From positions 806,001 through 870,000 of the forward strand of contig NZ_OZ244997.1 in the NCBI RefSeq assembly GCF_965223285.1: DNA of 64,000 nt, read 5' to 3'. A model generated the notes under the pieces. It did not search any database, was not told the DNA's origin, and was given only the letters and a program-made list of their open reading frames with translations. Both the position numbers and the translations under genes were made by a program. This document shows positions 41,491 through 50,987 of this stretch, piece after piece (within the stretch, counting starts at the first letter, position 1; each line of letters opens with the position of its first letter). This DNA comes from Leptofilum sp965223285 (GTDB taxonomy: Bacteria > Chloroflexota > Anaerolineae > Promineifilales > Promineifilaceae).

Positions 41491-42120
41491 TTACTGAACG
41501 TTAACAATTGGATAAAGTCGCTTCAGTTTAATGCGAGCATCAGTGCAAGTAAATTGCCAATCAACACCCACTTGGCGTTTATTGCGTTGTGTTTCCCAAG
41601 CTGCTACTTGGTTGCGAACTTCGTCAATATCCACCTTCCGTCGCTTCAATGCCTGACGACGTAAAACAGATAATTCACATTCAGCAATATTGAGCCAACT
41701 GCCATGCTCTGGTGTGTAATGCCATTCAAGTTTGTCCGCAATCCGGCGTGCTTCTGCTGGTTCATACCGTTCATATAAAGAAGCGATATGGTGAATGTTC
41801 AAGTTATCCACAACCAAGACAATCGTCTCTGCATCAGGATAAACCTCGTCGACTAATGATTTCAACACCTGTGCAAATTCAATCTTGCGGCGTTGTGGAT
41901 AAATCCATGTTTTGCGAAATCCGGCTAATGGTTCGACGGCCAGAAAAAGGGAACACTTCCCATGTCGTTGGTACTCATAGTCTTCTCGAACGGGTTGTCC
42001 TGGTTGCAGCGGAATTTCACCTCTTGGTGTTGACCGCAACGCTTTTTGAATTTCATCCAGGCAAACCATCGGCCGTTTCGGGTCGTAGGGTCGTTCATAA
42101 ACGGAGAGGACATCTTCCAT
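41491..42120 (-). CDS. IS630 transposase, DDE domain (orfB, copy B)
   Basis: 209 residues with the catalytic triad: CLDEI, VLVVDNLNIHH, and Glu in GSWLNIAECELSVL. In phase, the frame extends upstream as KNELKPWQVKSWCLPKPGAR then FVAKM to the A8 tract, so the translated product should be the orfA-orfB fusion made by -1 slippage. Confidence 0.88.
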   Translation of the reverse strand: MEDVLSVYERPYDPKRPMVCLDEIQKALRSTPRGEIPLQPGQPVREDYEYQRHGKCSLFLAVEPLAGFRKTWIYPQRRKIEFAQVLKSLVDEVYPDAETIVLVVDNLNIHHIASLYERYEPAEARRIADKLEWHYTPEHGSWLNIAECELSVLRRQALKRRKVDIDEVRNQVAAWETQRNKRQVGVDWQFTCTDARIKLKRLYPIVNVQ

Positions 42121-42164
42121 TTTGGCGACAAAGCGTGCCCCAGGTTTGGGCAGACACCACGATT

Positions 42165-42617
42165 TTACTTGCCAAGGCTTGAGTTCATTTTTTTTAGCTT
42201 ATTTCCTATGGCGGTGTGACTAATCTCATCAACCACCTCTAGTTTTACCAGCCCATCAGCCAATAATCTCAGTGTCCACCGGTCATACCCCTCTGGTGGT
42301 TCGCTGCATGTCAAGGCAATCAGTTGTGCTTCTACATCTCCAGTCATTTTTGTCACCGGCCGCCCTGATCGTGGTTGGTCGTACAACGCTCTGTCCACAC
42401 CACTTTCAAAGTAACGTCGTTTGATTTGGCTGACAGTAACATTGGATAGCATGGTTGCTTCTGCGACTTGAGCCAAGGTTCTCTTCTCCCCTTCGCTGCG
42501 GTTGAGTAGAAGCAACACCCTTGCCCGACTGATCACCCTTGCTTTGTGTTCACCCGACTTTATCAATTGTTCAAGTTCAGTTTTTTCATTTTGTGGAAGT
42601 TTTATATGTTTTGCCAT
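42165..42617 (-). CDS. IS630 transposase, HTH domain (orfA, copy B)
   Basis: 150 residues: HTH (LAQVAEATMLSNVTVSQIKR), DQPRSGRPVTK linker and the second helical domain ALTCSEPPEGYDRWTLRLLA. It ends MNSSLGK in the zero frame immediately after CTA-AAA-AAA-ATG. Shifting by -1 at the A8 run gives KNELKPW and joins the catalytic part. This is the expected layout of a programmed frameshift. Confidence 0.85.
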   Translation of the reverse strand: MAKHIKLPQNEKTELEQLIKSGEHKARVISRARVLLLLNRSEGEKRTLAQVAEATMLSNVTVSQIKRRYFESGVDRALYDQPRSGRPVTKMTGDVEAQLIALTCSEPPEGYDRWTLRLLADGLVKLEVVDEISHTAIGNKLKKMNSSLGK

Positions 42618-42756
42618 TCCACAAGTTTATTCGATAACTATGTTTACTAACAAATTTGCTTTACAGAGCACTAAGTTTACATCTGATGACCTTACTTATC
42701 CACCGGAAAGGCTGCTAAATTAGGGCTTTTCATTAGTCGTCTTCAAATAGCATTCA

Positions 42757-42803
42757 GGCGCGGACAAGCGCGGAAAAATGCGGATTTTTTCTTTTATCCG
42801 CGT
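42757..42803. repeat. GGACAAGCGCGGAAAA repeat, copy 2
   Basis: GCGGACAAGCGCGGAAAAAT followed by GCGGATTTTT and TTTTATCCGCGTCACCCGCG. Related to 39378-39412. It lies in the 42672-42909 gap between IS630 copy B and the end of the WD40 gene; no gene is seen in this gap. Confidence 0.7.
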
Positions 42804-42909
42804 CACCCGCGTCCCATAAATTGGAAACTGAAAAACCCTGGCTGCTAAAGGCAAAAACGTCTGGTACAACTCAGTAGAAATATACGTTTTCGACCCTTGC
42901 TGACTGTGT

Positions 42910-43791
42910 TTAGTTATCATCCGGCACAACCCCATCTGCATCACACAACGGCAAGATGCGATACTGTTTCCGTTCTAGGCAATTGAAATCAGGCAGGACG
43001 CGGTTGGCTGCAATATAGGCCAATATCTCGTCGACAGGTGCTTCTATAATGGAGCGCACGATAACTGTCCCATCATCTGCGGTTGAATAAGCTAACGTTC
43101 CATCTGGCGAAAGAGCCAGCCGATTAACCCAGGCGTCATGTTCGCTATAGGTGCGCAGAGCCTCCCCGGAGGCCACATCCCACAAAATAAGCGTACCGTC
43201 GCCTGAAGATATGACAATTTGGCTTTCGTCTGGGGTGAAAACGACATTCGAAACGAAATCGGTATGGCCATCAAAGGTCCGGATCACTTCGCCGCTGGCA
43301 ATATCCACCAACATGGCTGACCCATTGCCCACAGGAGCCACAAAGCGCTCCCCATCGGCGCTGATTTCAACGTTGGTTGAGAACCCCCCTAAATTGTAGC
43401 GGCGGATCACCTCGCCTGTGTCCAGATCAAACAGGATAACATCGCCTGAGGAACTGGTTGCTAGAATGCTGTGCCCATCGGGAGTGAGAGCAACACTATA
43501 CAGCGCGTCATCATCCCTATTCGTCGAGAAGCTGTTCATTTCAGTGAGTGTTTCAATATCAAACTGGTATACCCCAGAATCATCATTACGAGCTGTAACA
43601 AAGAAGAATGACTTTCCATCAGGACTAATTGCAATATCCCATGAATTGCCGTTTATATCGCTATCCGTTGCTTGGAGTACATTAATCACTTCACCACTTT
43701 CGATGTCCCAATGCAATATCAACTCTTCTCTGTTGCCCCCCCAAGGAGAGCCGACCGGCCATCGGGCAGGAATTCTACAGCGATAAACCAT
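42910..43791 (-). pseudogene. WD40 fragment, C-terminal end
   Basis: 293 residues holding about six WD40-type blades (ILHWDIESGEVINVL, VILFDLDTGEVIRRYN, LILWDVASGEALRTYSEHDA with WV). The true C-terminus is ILPLCDADGVVPDDN. The frame before 43745 continues the blade pattern in another phase, so the shift is at the G7 homopolymer. Confidence 0.8.
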
Positions 43792-43973
43792 CCTGGCAAG
43801 CGGTGAATGACCTCAAATGTGCTTGTGTCCCAGAGCATTGCTTCATCTTCTCCTCCGTCAAAGGAAAATGCCGTCGAGATCGCCTTTGTGCCGTCAGGGC
43901 TGATGGCTATTCCGACGTTTATTTCACCATCATGGCCGTCAAAAACTTGCGCATTCGCGTCCGGAGTTATATC

Positions 43974-44549
43974 CTAGAAGCGCAGCTGACCTCCTCCTGC
44001 ACTGATAGCTGTGTTTCCATCCGGACTCACTTTTACAACGGATATACGTCCCTTATTATGGCCGGCAAGACGTTGAATGAGTTCGCCCGTTTCCACGTCC
44101 CATACCAGGATTACACCTCGAACATCGCCGCTGACCAGACGTTTACCATCTGGGGTAAAGGCGAAAGAATTCCACAAAACGAAACTTGAGTGCCCATCAG
44201 TGCGGCTGCCCAAATCGCGGATGGTTTCGCCGGTCATAGCGTCTAATAGAGTAAAGTATCCTTTGGATTGATCTTCTACATATACAGCCAGCTGAGTGCC
44301 ATCGGGGCTGTATCTTGCGGACCTGATAATTATGTCAAACGGTACGGTTGCCAAAACCTCAGCCGCAGGCAGAGAAAGGAAGACGCCTGTAGCAGTATTT
44401 GCATTATCATCGCGAACATCCGTTATGATCGCAAATGCCTGATCGCCTGTCGGATTGACCACAATTGATCTAATAAAATTGTTACCAGCAAATTGGGCAA
44501 GCGCCGATTCAGACAAAATCTCTCCCGTCTCGAGGTCAGCAATGAGCAA
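43974..44549 (-). pseudogene. WD40 fragment, middle
   Basis: 191 residues with blades such as LLDAMTGETIRDLG and VILVWDVETGELIQRLAGHN. It begins in phase at LLIADLETGE and ends GGGQLRF; the next blade (NAQVFDGHDGEINVGIAISP then DGTKA) resumes in another phase just after 43975. Confidence 0.75.
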
Positions 44550-44741
44550 ACGAGATTCCCCCGTGTAGACACCTTCTTCATCAAATCGCGTCGTGGTAAT
44601 AAAGACTGTCCCGCTGTCTGTGTTGTCGTATACGATTGAGCCCTTTCTCCGCGTGCACCATCGATACGGTAAATTTGCTCACCGCTTTCAATGTCCCAGC
44701 CAGTCAGATTAAAGCCTTCGGGCAAACCATCAACCTCTGTA

Positions 44742-45209
44742 TTACTTCCCTCCCCTGTCGCTCACGATGGCGATGGTATCCCCACTGGGTGTGCCAAAGA
44801 GATTTCCCCTCTGGAGGTTGTTCACATTGGAAATGTCAATGTCGGACAGTGTCTGCACTTTTTCACCGGTCGACCAATCCCATATGATAATCTCGTTATT
44901 CTTATTAGCGTTGGCAATATATGAGGTATTGGGGATGGTTATTAGTTGAGCAGAAATGGCATCCCCGTTGGCTATATTAAATTGGTTGAGAATCTCGCGG
45001 CTGTTGCTGTCCCAAATGGTAATCGTCTGTCCATCTTGTGAAATTAGACGGGGGTCACCCGGGAAAATATCGACAAAATCTATAGAGGCGTCCGGGGGCT
45101 CGCTCTCGTAGAGAAGATATGTTCCATGAGCATAGGCCACATTATTTAAGATGCGAACGGCTTCAGCAGGCGGTTGCTCTACGGAGACCGCCTGCACTAC
45201 CAAGGCCAA
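44742..45209 (-). pseudogene. WD40 fragment, first blades
   Basis: 155 residues: a helical lead (LALVVQAVSVEQPPAEAVRI) followed by the first blades (ITIWDSNSREILNQFN, EIIIWDWSTGEKVQTLSD). In phase the frame extends back to about 45360 (IAQQNEAAAIAAQEEAIAQA). It stops at 44742 because of a one-base shift; EGSNTEVDGLPEGFNLTGWD continues in another phase. Confidence 0.75.
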
Positions 45210-45256
45210 AGCCAGGTCAATGTCGCCGCTGCTGAATACTTCTCGTGCGCCACTGG

Positions 45257-46251
45257 TTAAGGCCAGGCTTTGCGCCTGTCCCTCATTAAAGAGAGCAATT
45301 TGGGCTTGCGCAATGGCCTCTTCTTGCGCCGCGATAGCCGCGGCTTCATTTTGCTGAGCGATGGTTCTTCTTCTTCCGCAATCGTTTCAGCTGTGGCGGC
45401 TAGATCGGCGTTGTTTTGGGACTTTTCTACTTGGAGTAATGCTTCAGCTTGGGCATCAAACGCAATTGCTTCTTGGGTGGCGGCGGTGTTGGCGTTGGCC
45501 TGGGGTGTTTGGGCGTTTTGGCTGGATTGCTGGTTGGCTAAAATTGCCACGACCGCCAAAACGAGCGCAATTGCTAACGCAGCCACCAAAAAATAGGCTC
45601 GGCGGCGCAGGTCCCGTGCTGCATGCGTCTGTTCCTCGGCACGGTGGCTTTGTTCTTGCGCCAACCGCTGCGCCGTTTCCAGTTCCCGCTGTTGGCGAGC
45701 TTGTTCTGCGGCTTGCCGCTGTTGCCTAGCTGCAAGGCTGGCACCTAAAAAGGCTTGCTCATTTGGCGTAAGAGCTAAATCCATTGTGGCTGACCAGTCA
45801 GCAAATAGATCCAGTCGGCTCTCTCGCAAGAGAAATCCATCATTTTTGTTGTTTTGCACCCACTCTTTGGCAAAGGTTGCTAACGAGCGTTGCAAACGCA
45901 CATCGTCACGGCTCTGATCCAGCCAGTGACGCAGGCGTGGCCATTCTCGCAACAGGGCTTCATGTGCGACTTCAACGGTGGGTTCGCGGGTTAGGGGGTC
46001 GTGGTCGAAGGTGAGGAGGCGGTAACGGCCGTATTGGTCGATCACCTCATTCAAAACCGCAGAGGTCAGAAGTTCGCCTAATTCAGACAGAGCGACCCGC
46101 CGTCGTGTATCCTCTACCCCTTCACCGAGGGTAACCAGGCGGAGGAACAGTTGGCGGGCCGCTTCTTGTCCCACTCCCTCAAAACTGGCGAACAGGTCTT
46201 CTGCTCGTTGAGCCAACGCACCAGAGACGCCTCCCAGTGACTGGTAAGTAG
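45257..46251 (-). pseudogene. nSTAND C-terminal part, coiled coil and membrane helix
   Basis: Reading from the IS701 edge: AQRAEDLFASFEGVGQEAAR then QLFLRLVTLGEG and EPTVEVAHEALLREWPRLRH, the typical end of nSTAND1 domains, then a Gln/Arg/Glu-rich coiled coil and one membrane helix (AYFLVAALAIALVLAVVAIL). The phase is lost near 45360; the KPRLSRRKKRPLRKPK tail is out-of-frame translation. Confidence 0.8.
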
Positions 46252-47728
46252 TTTGACAATGTTAAATTAGGCTCGTGAGAGCCAATATCAGTAAAATTTG
46301 AAAATGGAAAAGAAAAAACTTCACGGTTAGCCCAGTGGGGGCTAAATGAAGCAGCTATCGATAAATTGGGTGAGCGGCTTGACCAGTATCATGAACGTTA
46401 TCGTTATTGGATGAAAACCAAGACACGCGATACCAGTGAATATGGCTATCATTACCTGAGTGGCTTGTTACGAATGGAGAGCAACCGGCATATCAGCGGG
46501 ATTGCCCGTGTAGCGGGAATCCCCGAACAAAATCTGCAACAATTCATCGCCGATTCACCTTGGGCCGGGAACGATTTGATCGCCGTCCTGCAACAAGATA
46601 TCAGCAGTTTGCCCCACTACCAGCAAGGCAGTGTCCTCATTGCTGATGAAAGTGCAGAGGAGAAGGCCGGTGATGGCAGCGCCGGCAGCAGTCGGCAGCA
46701 CAATGGTCGCCTGGGAAAAGTTGACATGAGTCAGGTGGGTGTGTTTTTGGCCTTGGCCAAAGATGGCTACCGCACCTGGATTGATGGCGAACTGTACTTG
46801 CCAGAAAAATGGTTCACCCCGGCCTATGCGCGGCGACGCAACAAGCTAGCCATCCCCGCTGACCGGGAATTTCAGACCAAGATCGAACTGGTACTGGTCA
46901 TGGTCAAGCGGGTCCTGGCCAATGGCGTCGCCTTTGACGCCTTTGACTGCGACAGCTTGTATGGCCGCAGCCACTGGTTGCGGGCTGAATTAGACCAGCT
47001 GTCCATCCAATACTTTGCCGATATTCCCTGCAACTTGTCGCTTTATCTGGAGAAACCTCAGGTCATCCGGGAACCAAAGCGCAAGCATGTCCAAATTACT
47101 GTGTTAGGCAGTCAGACCACACCTGAACAACTGGCATCGGCGTTCTCATTCACCGCCATCACCCTTCGTCCACATGAACGGGGCCATCTCACTGCCCAAT
47201 TTGCCCGGCAACGGGTGTGGACCGTCAGTGAAGAGGGAAGTTGCCGCCAGGAATGGCTGCTGATCCGCCGCGCCAACGGTAAAGTTACTTATTCACTGAG
47301 CAATGCCCCGGCTGATATTCCTCTGGAGACAATGGCCCGGCACAAGTCGCATCGCTACTTCATCGAACGGGCCCATCAGGACGCCAAATCGGAGTTGGGG
47401 TGGGATGAATTTCAGGCCCAGAAGTACCCTGCCTGGGTTCACCATCTCGCCTTGACCATCATGGCCAGTGCCTTCATCACCGAAACCTTGCTCGAGTGGA
47501 CGGAGGCATATCCTCGTGACCCGGCTTTGTTGGCTGCCTACGAAACGGATACTTTGCCCAATTTATCGATTGTTAACGTTCGTACCTTGCTACGAGCCGC
47601 GTTGCCGTTGCCGCAGTTGTCGTCACGCCAGGCGGCTGAATTGGTTGTCAAACACTTGGATAATCGTACTCGCTCACGAAAGTCACGGCTTAGAAAGGCT
47701 CGTGGCCCGTGAATCTAACATTGTCAAA
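46252..47728 (+). mobile_element. IS701-family element, copy 1
   Basis: 1477 bp bounded by terminal inverted repeats TTTGACAATGTTARATT, with a 4-bp duplication GTAG on both sides. One transposase on the plus strand, opposite to the interrupted kinase-nSTAND-WD40 gene. Same length as copy 2 and nearly identical; both are likely recent and active. It contains no ACGGCCGT. Confidence 0.9.
46366..47712 (+). CDS. IS701-family transposase, copy 1
   Basis: 448 residues from a TTG at 46366; the frame is open further upstream (LNEAAIDKLGERL), so the real start may be earlier. The IS701 pattern is clear: LIADESAEEKAG (first catalytic Asp), HNGRLGKVDMSQVGVFLAL, DGELYLPEKWF, FDCDSLYG (second Asp) and YFIERAHQDAKSELGWDEF (catalytic Glu). 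It differs from copy 2 at two residues that I can see (Ser/Asn in HISGIA, Phe/Leu in ASAFSFT). Confidence 0.93.
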   Translation: MGERLDQYHERYRYWMKTKTRDTSEYGYHYLSGLLRMESNRHISGIARVAGIPEQNLQQFIADSPWAGNDLIAVLQQDISSLPHYQQGSVLIADESAEEKAGDGSAGSSRQHNGRLGKVDMSQVGVFLALAKDGYRTWIDGELYLPEKWFTPAYARRRNKLAIPADREFQTKIELVLVMVKRVLANGVAFDAFDCDSLYGRSHWLRAELDQLSIQYFADIPCNLSLYLEKPQVIREPKRKHVQITVLGSQTTPEQLASAFSFTAITLRPHERGHLTAQFARQRVWTVSEEGSCRQEWLLIRRANGKVTYSLSNAPADIPLETMARHKSHRYFIERAHQDAKSELGWDEFQAQKYPAWVHHLALTIMASAFITETLLEWTEAYPRDPALLAAYETDTLPNLSIVNVRTLLRAALPLPQLSSRQAAELVVKHLDNRTRSRKSRLRKARGP

Positions 47729-49287
47729 GTAGATAAGGTCATTACCTGATTTGTTCGCGCTTCGAATAGCTCTGTTAGGGCATATTGCATCAGTGGCAAT
47801 GCCCCTGGCTGGTCGATTACATCGGACACTATTGCTGTTATCACGCTATCTTCCAGCTTTACACCCACATGATGGGCTGGTTCACGGATTGCCCAGGTTA
47901 ACTCTTCCTGATTGAGCGGCAGGACAATTTCTGTGTGTTGCTTGAACAAGTTGGCGATGGGCTGGAATAGTAACGACCGGTCATAAAAATCGGCGCGTAA
48001 GGTCACCACTACACGTAACTGGCTGTGCGGCGCGTTAAGCGCAGCCAGCAAACTCTTAAGGAAATGGAGTCGGCGGTTGTCATTATCAACCAAGGTAAAA
48101 AGCTCCTCGAATTGGTCTATGACCAGGAGCAGTTGGGCGTTTTCTTCATTGGGCAGAATGCGACGGATGGTTCGCAATAAGCCACGCTCATCTTTTTTCA
48201 TTGGCTCAATCAAATCGGGAGGCGGATTGACGGCAATAGGCAGCAGTGCCAACTCTAGCTCTTCAAGTGGATGGGTACCTGGTGCCATTTCAGCCACAAA
48301 CCAATGATCTGAACCTGGGATCGCGTCTTGGCGAAGGGCGGGAATGAGTCCGGCTTTAACGAGGCTAGATTTGCCACTACCGCTGGGGCCAACCACGGCC
48401 AGAAAGCGGCTCTCGGCCAAGTGGGTTGTCAGCTGGGCCACGATTGAATCGCGTCCATAAAAGTCAGCCGCATCTGCTTCCTGGAAAGCACGCAGACCTT
48501 TATACGGATTGCTAATTTCATTCAAGGTTGGAATTGAATGCCCTAAATCTGAGGAAACGGCCGTATCCATCAAAATTTCTTGCCCGTTCCCAATCCCCAG
48601 CGCGGCTTGCCGGAACGCTTTGGCCATTGCCAAGGCACTGGGGTAGCGGTCAGTTGGCTGTTTGGCCGTGGCGCGTTGGATCACGCCATCAATTTGCTCC
48701 GGTAGATCGGGTCGGCTGGCGCTGATTAGCGGGATGGGTTCCTCTAGCTGTTTTTTGATGAGCAAGGCGACGGGTATGTTGGGAAACGGCCGTTCACCTG
48801 TCAACATTTCATATAAAACTGCCCCCAAACTATACAAATCAGTTGGTGCCCCAACCGGCTCATTCCGCAGTTGTTCTGGTGAGACGTAATCTGGCGTGCC
48901 CAGAATGCCCCCTTCCGCCGTTAGCTGCAAATTTCGTGTCATTTGCTTGGCAATGCCAAAGTCAGACAAGTAAGCATTGCCTGCTTCATCAAACAGAATA
49001 TTGGCTGGCTTAATATCCCGATGCACAATCCCTTGACGGTGGGCGATTGCTAGAGCCGAGCTGATTTGGTCCAATAACCGTATGGTTGGCTTGACTTCCC
49101 ACGGCCCACCTTCCAGAGAAGTTAACAGGTTGCCCCCACGCAGCAGGCGCATTACCAAAAATGCACCCGACGCTTCCCGCCAATAATCATAAAGCGGCAC
49201 GATGTAGGGATGCTCAAGCCGTGCAATCGTTTGCGCCTCCGCCTCAAAACGGCGGATAAAGTCTGGGTCGTCGGCATATTTGCGGCG
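47729..49287 (-). pseudogene. Kinase C-lobe plus nSTAND ATPase fragment
   Basis: About 520 residues bounded by the two IS. Kinase: IVHRDIKPANILF catalytic loop, YLSDFGIAK, TPDYVSPEQL and DLYSLGAVLYEMLTGERPF. Then a short linker and nSTAND: YKGLRAFQEADAADFYGRD, Walker A GPSGSGKSSL, Walker B LLLVIDQFEELF. All motifs are intact here, so this part was functional until recently. The apparent N-terminus (49288-49353) and C-terminus LTMLDSRATSLSKP are encoded by IS ends. Confidence 0.88.
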
Positions 49288-49295
49288 GGGTGTAA

Positions 49296-50459
49296 TTAGA
49301 TTTTGTGTAACGGCCGTGCTCTGTGAGGAAAAATCCACCGATGGTCTTGCCACGGCTGCCTCTTTTGTGAACGCCTAGGTATCCTATCCGCCAGCTTCTC
49401 TAAATTCTCAACATCTGCTTCAGTAACAAGCTGAGATTGCGGAGCTTCTGCCTTCTCCAGCAGACGGTGCGCCTGTTTTGTAGCCAGAAAATGAGCCTGA
49501 ATCGCTTGCCAAGAAGCACGCCAGCACTTGTTACAGATTGCCATGCGCAAGGCAAGCATCGGATTGAGGTTTTCATCCGCCCAGCGCATCCCAGCCTGTT
49601 TCATCCGTCGTTGCATCACCACCTTATGCCCAGACTCTACTATCCCAGATCCAATGGGAATTCCGTTTTTTCTGAAATGTGGATAATCTATCATCGTTTG
49701 ACGTCGCTCAAGATAACGAATCGCTGCTTCTATTTCATCCGCTGCTGGGTGGGCTTGGTTTTGTGTCCATAGGAAACGCAATTCATTCAGCGTTCGTTGG
49801 GGTGCTTTTGTGCCTAACTGTTTAGACATCTGGGGATACCATTGTTGGAAACGGTCACTTTCTGCCCCATACAGGGCTTTGCCAATCGTGGCGATATACC
49901 CTTGGGCATGGGCAAAATCAATCACGCGTGTCGCTGTGGGGCAATGATAGTCGATGAAGCCCTGTATCCAGACAGCACCATCATTAACCGCGACAACTTT
50001 TTCAGCATTCTCCCCACCCCGTCGCTGCCACTCGACAATTGCCTTGTCGCTAAACAACTCTGCCTTATCTGCACTTGAGAAGTAGCTTATCTTGCCTGTT
50101 TTGGTCACGACTTCTTGTTTTTTAGCATCCCAGATAGTCTCAAATTCACCGAAGGCAACCGTTTTTACTTCGCGCCATTCGCCATTTCTTAGCTGTACCA
50201 TTGCCCCATCTGCACTTACAATGAGTTGCTTTGGTTTGGCTATTGCTTTGGGGGCTGTCTTTTCCAGATGTTCTTTTTCTATTTCAATTAGCTCATCTGC
50301 TAGACGGCCGTTTCGCAGCGTGATTTCTCGTACGGTTGCTACGGAGATGTCGAGGCCCCACATCATTTCTAACTCTTCTTGGGCTTCTGCATAGGGTAGC
50401 CGGCTACCTAATCGGGTTACGGCCTCTTGCACTTGCGGCGTATACGCGCCTCTCAGCAA
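49296..50459 (-). CDS. ISKra4-family transposase, catalytic part
   Basis: 387 residues. Features: LIVSADGAMVQLRNGEWREV (first Asp), VAVNDGAVWIQGF (second Asp) and NGIPIGSGIVESGHKVVMQR (catalytic Glu), the order typical of ISKra4. Its frame is open upstream to FPLDEKLRLLRGAYTP, joining the small upstream frame through a +1 (or -2) shift at the T5C5 run near 50475. The last residues read into the terminal repeat. Confidence 0.88.
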   Translation of the reverse strand: MLRGAYTPQVQEAVTRLGSRLPYAEAQEELEMMWGLDISVATVREITLRNGRLADELIEIEKEHLEKTAPKAIAKPKQLIVSADGAMVQLRNGEWREVKTVAFGEFETIWDAKKQEVVTKTGKISYFSSADKAELFSDKAIVEWQRRGGENAEKVVAVNDGAVWIQGFIDYHCPTATRVIDFAHAQGYIATIGKALYGAESDRFQQWYPQMSKQLGTKAPQRTLNELRFLWTQNQAHPAADEIEAAIRYLERRQTMIDYPHFRKNGIPIGSGIVESGHKVVMQRRMKQAGMRWADENLNPMLALRMAICNKCWRASWQAIQAHFLATKQAHRLLEKAEAPQSQLVTEADVENLEKLADRIPRRSQKRQPWQDHRWIFPHRARPLHKI

Positions 50460-50469
50460 CCTGAGTTTT

Positions 50470-50778
50470 TCATCCAGGGGGAAAAAGTGTCATCCCACAT
50501 TCATGACACCTCATTTGCTCCCTTTCAATTGTGACTTTGTCGCCGTTTTTGGTTCGTAACGTTCGCGTTTTCTTCCCGTTTTTCATCATTGGCTGGTCGC
50601 AGTTTGGACAGTCCACCCTAGCCGCCTTCCCTTCTCTGGCCATTTGTGCGAGCAATTGCTGCCTAATTCCAGCTAACTCAGCATCAATCGCTTCTTCCAT
50701 TTGTGTCAAATTGGCATCTTTGTTCTCTGCTTCCCACTGGTTCAATCTGTTGAGCATTTCATCGAGTTCTTTTTTCAT
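50470..50778 (-). CDS. ISKra4 transposase, N-terminal zinc-ribbon part
   Basis: 102 residues: a helical start (MKKELDEMLNRLNQWEAENK) and a zinc ribbon VDCPNCDQPM...MRCHECGMT, ending FPPG just after CTT-TTT-CCC-CCT. The expected FFPLDE continuation lies one base out of phase, so expression of full transposase needs a frameshift or the copy is damaged. Confidence 0.8.
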   Translation of the reverse strand: MKKELDEMLNRLNQWEAENKDANLTQMEEAIDAELAGIRQQLLAQMAREGKAARVDCPNCDQPMMKNGKKTRTLRTKNGDKVTIEREQMRCHECGMTLFPPG

Positions 50779-50828
50779 CCCCCCATTTTCTGCTTCTTGC
50801 TTCCATTACACAACTTTTCATTACACCC

Positions 50829-50975
50829 TTTGCGGCGAATGACCTTGACAGCTACTTCTCGACCCACGGCTGGCTGAATGGCGCGATGGATGGTGCCATA
50901 CGCGCCTTCGCCGATTTTCTCTTTTAGGTCAAAGCCCCGTACACCCTGCGTTGGCTGGGTTTCAAAACTGAGCAC
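50829..50975 (-). pseudogene. Kinase N-lobe fragment
   Basis: Starting from a GTG at 50973-50975: VRGFDLKEKIGEGAYGTIHR (glycine-rich loop) and VGREVAVKVIRRK (ATP-binding Lys), then the ISKra4 edge. The start is 12 bases after the stop of the SARP/BTAD gene, so the two were probably one operon. Confidence 0.85.
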
Positions 50976-50987
50976 TCCAGCCCGGAT

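Larger units (their letters stand above)
41445..42671 (-). mobile_element. IS630-family element, copy B (apparently intact)
   Basis: About 1.23 kb with terminal inverted repeats GTGCTTTGTAAACAAAG (left) and GTGCTCTGTAAAGCAAA (right, reverse complement), flanked on both sides by TAA, consistent with TA target duplication. orfA and orfB overlap through a -1 frameshift at eight A residues (plus strand T 42188-42195). No nonsense codons were seen. Different in sequence from copy A, so a separate IS630 lineage. Confidence 0.88.
49288..50828 (-). mobile_element. ISKra4-family element
   Basis: 1541 bp with about 26-bp terminal inverted repeats beginning GGGTGTAAT (about 20 matching positions) and a perfect 9-bp target duplication TTTGCGGCG (49279-49287 and 50829-50837). 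Two transposase frames on the minus strand. It contains two ACGGCCGT words, unlike the other IS here. Confidence 0.9.
42910..50975 (-). pseudogene. Ser/Thr kinase-nSTAND-WD40 gene, broken by two IS and frameshifts
   Basis: Rebuilt across the insertions this is one gene of about 5 kb: kinase N-lobe (50829-50975), rest of kinase plus nSTAND ATPase (47729-49287), end of nSTAND, coiled coil and membrane helix (45370-46251), then WD40 repeats (42910-45360). The ISKra4 insertion left a perfect 9-bp duplication TTTGCGGCG; rejoining reads VAVKVIRRKYADDPDF in frame. The IS701 insertion left GTAG; rejoining reads MTLSTYQSLGGVSG in frame. At least five frameshifts hit the WD40 part (near 45360, 44755, 44645, 43975 and the G7 run at 43739-43745). 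The rest of the window has long intact genes, so real decay is more likely than sequencing error. Confidence 0.88.

Noticed and set aside
42910..46251. Sequencing error as sole explanation for the WD40 frameshifts
   Set aside because: Only one of the shifts lies in a long homopolymer (G7), and multi-kilobase genes elsewhere in the window are intact. It cannot be fully excluded without reads.
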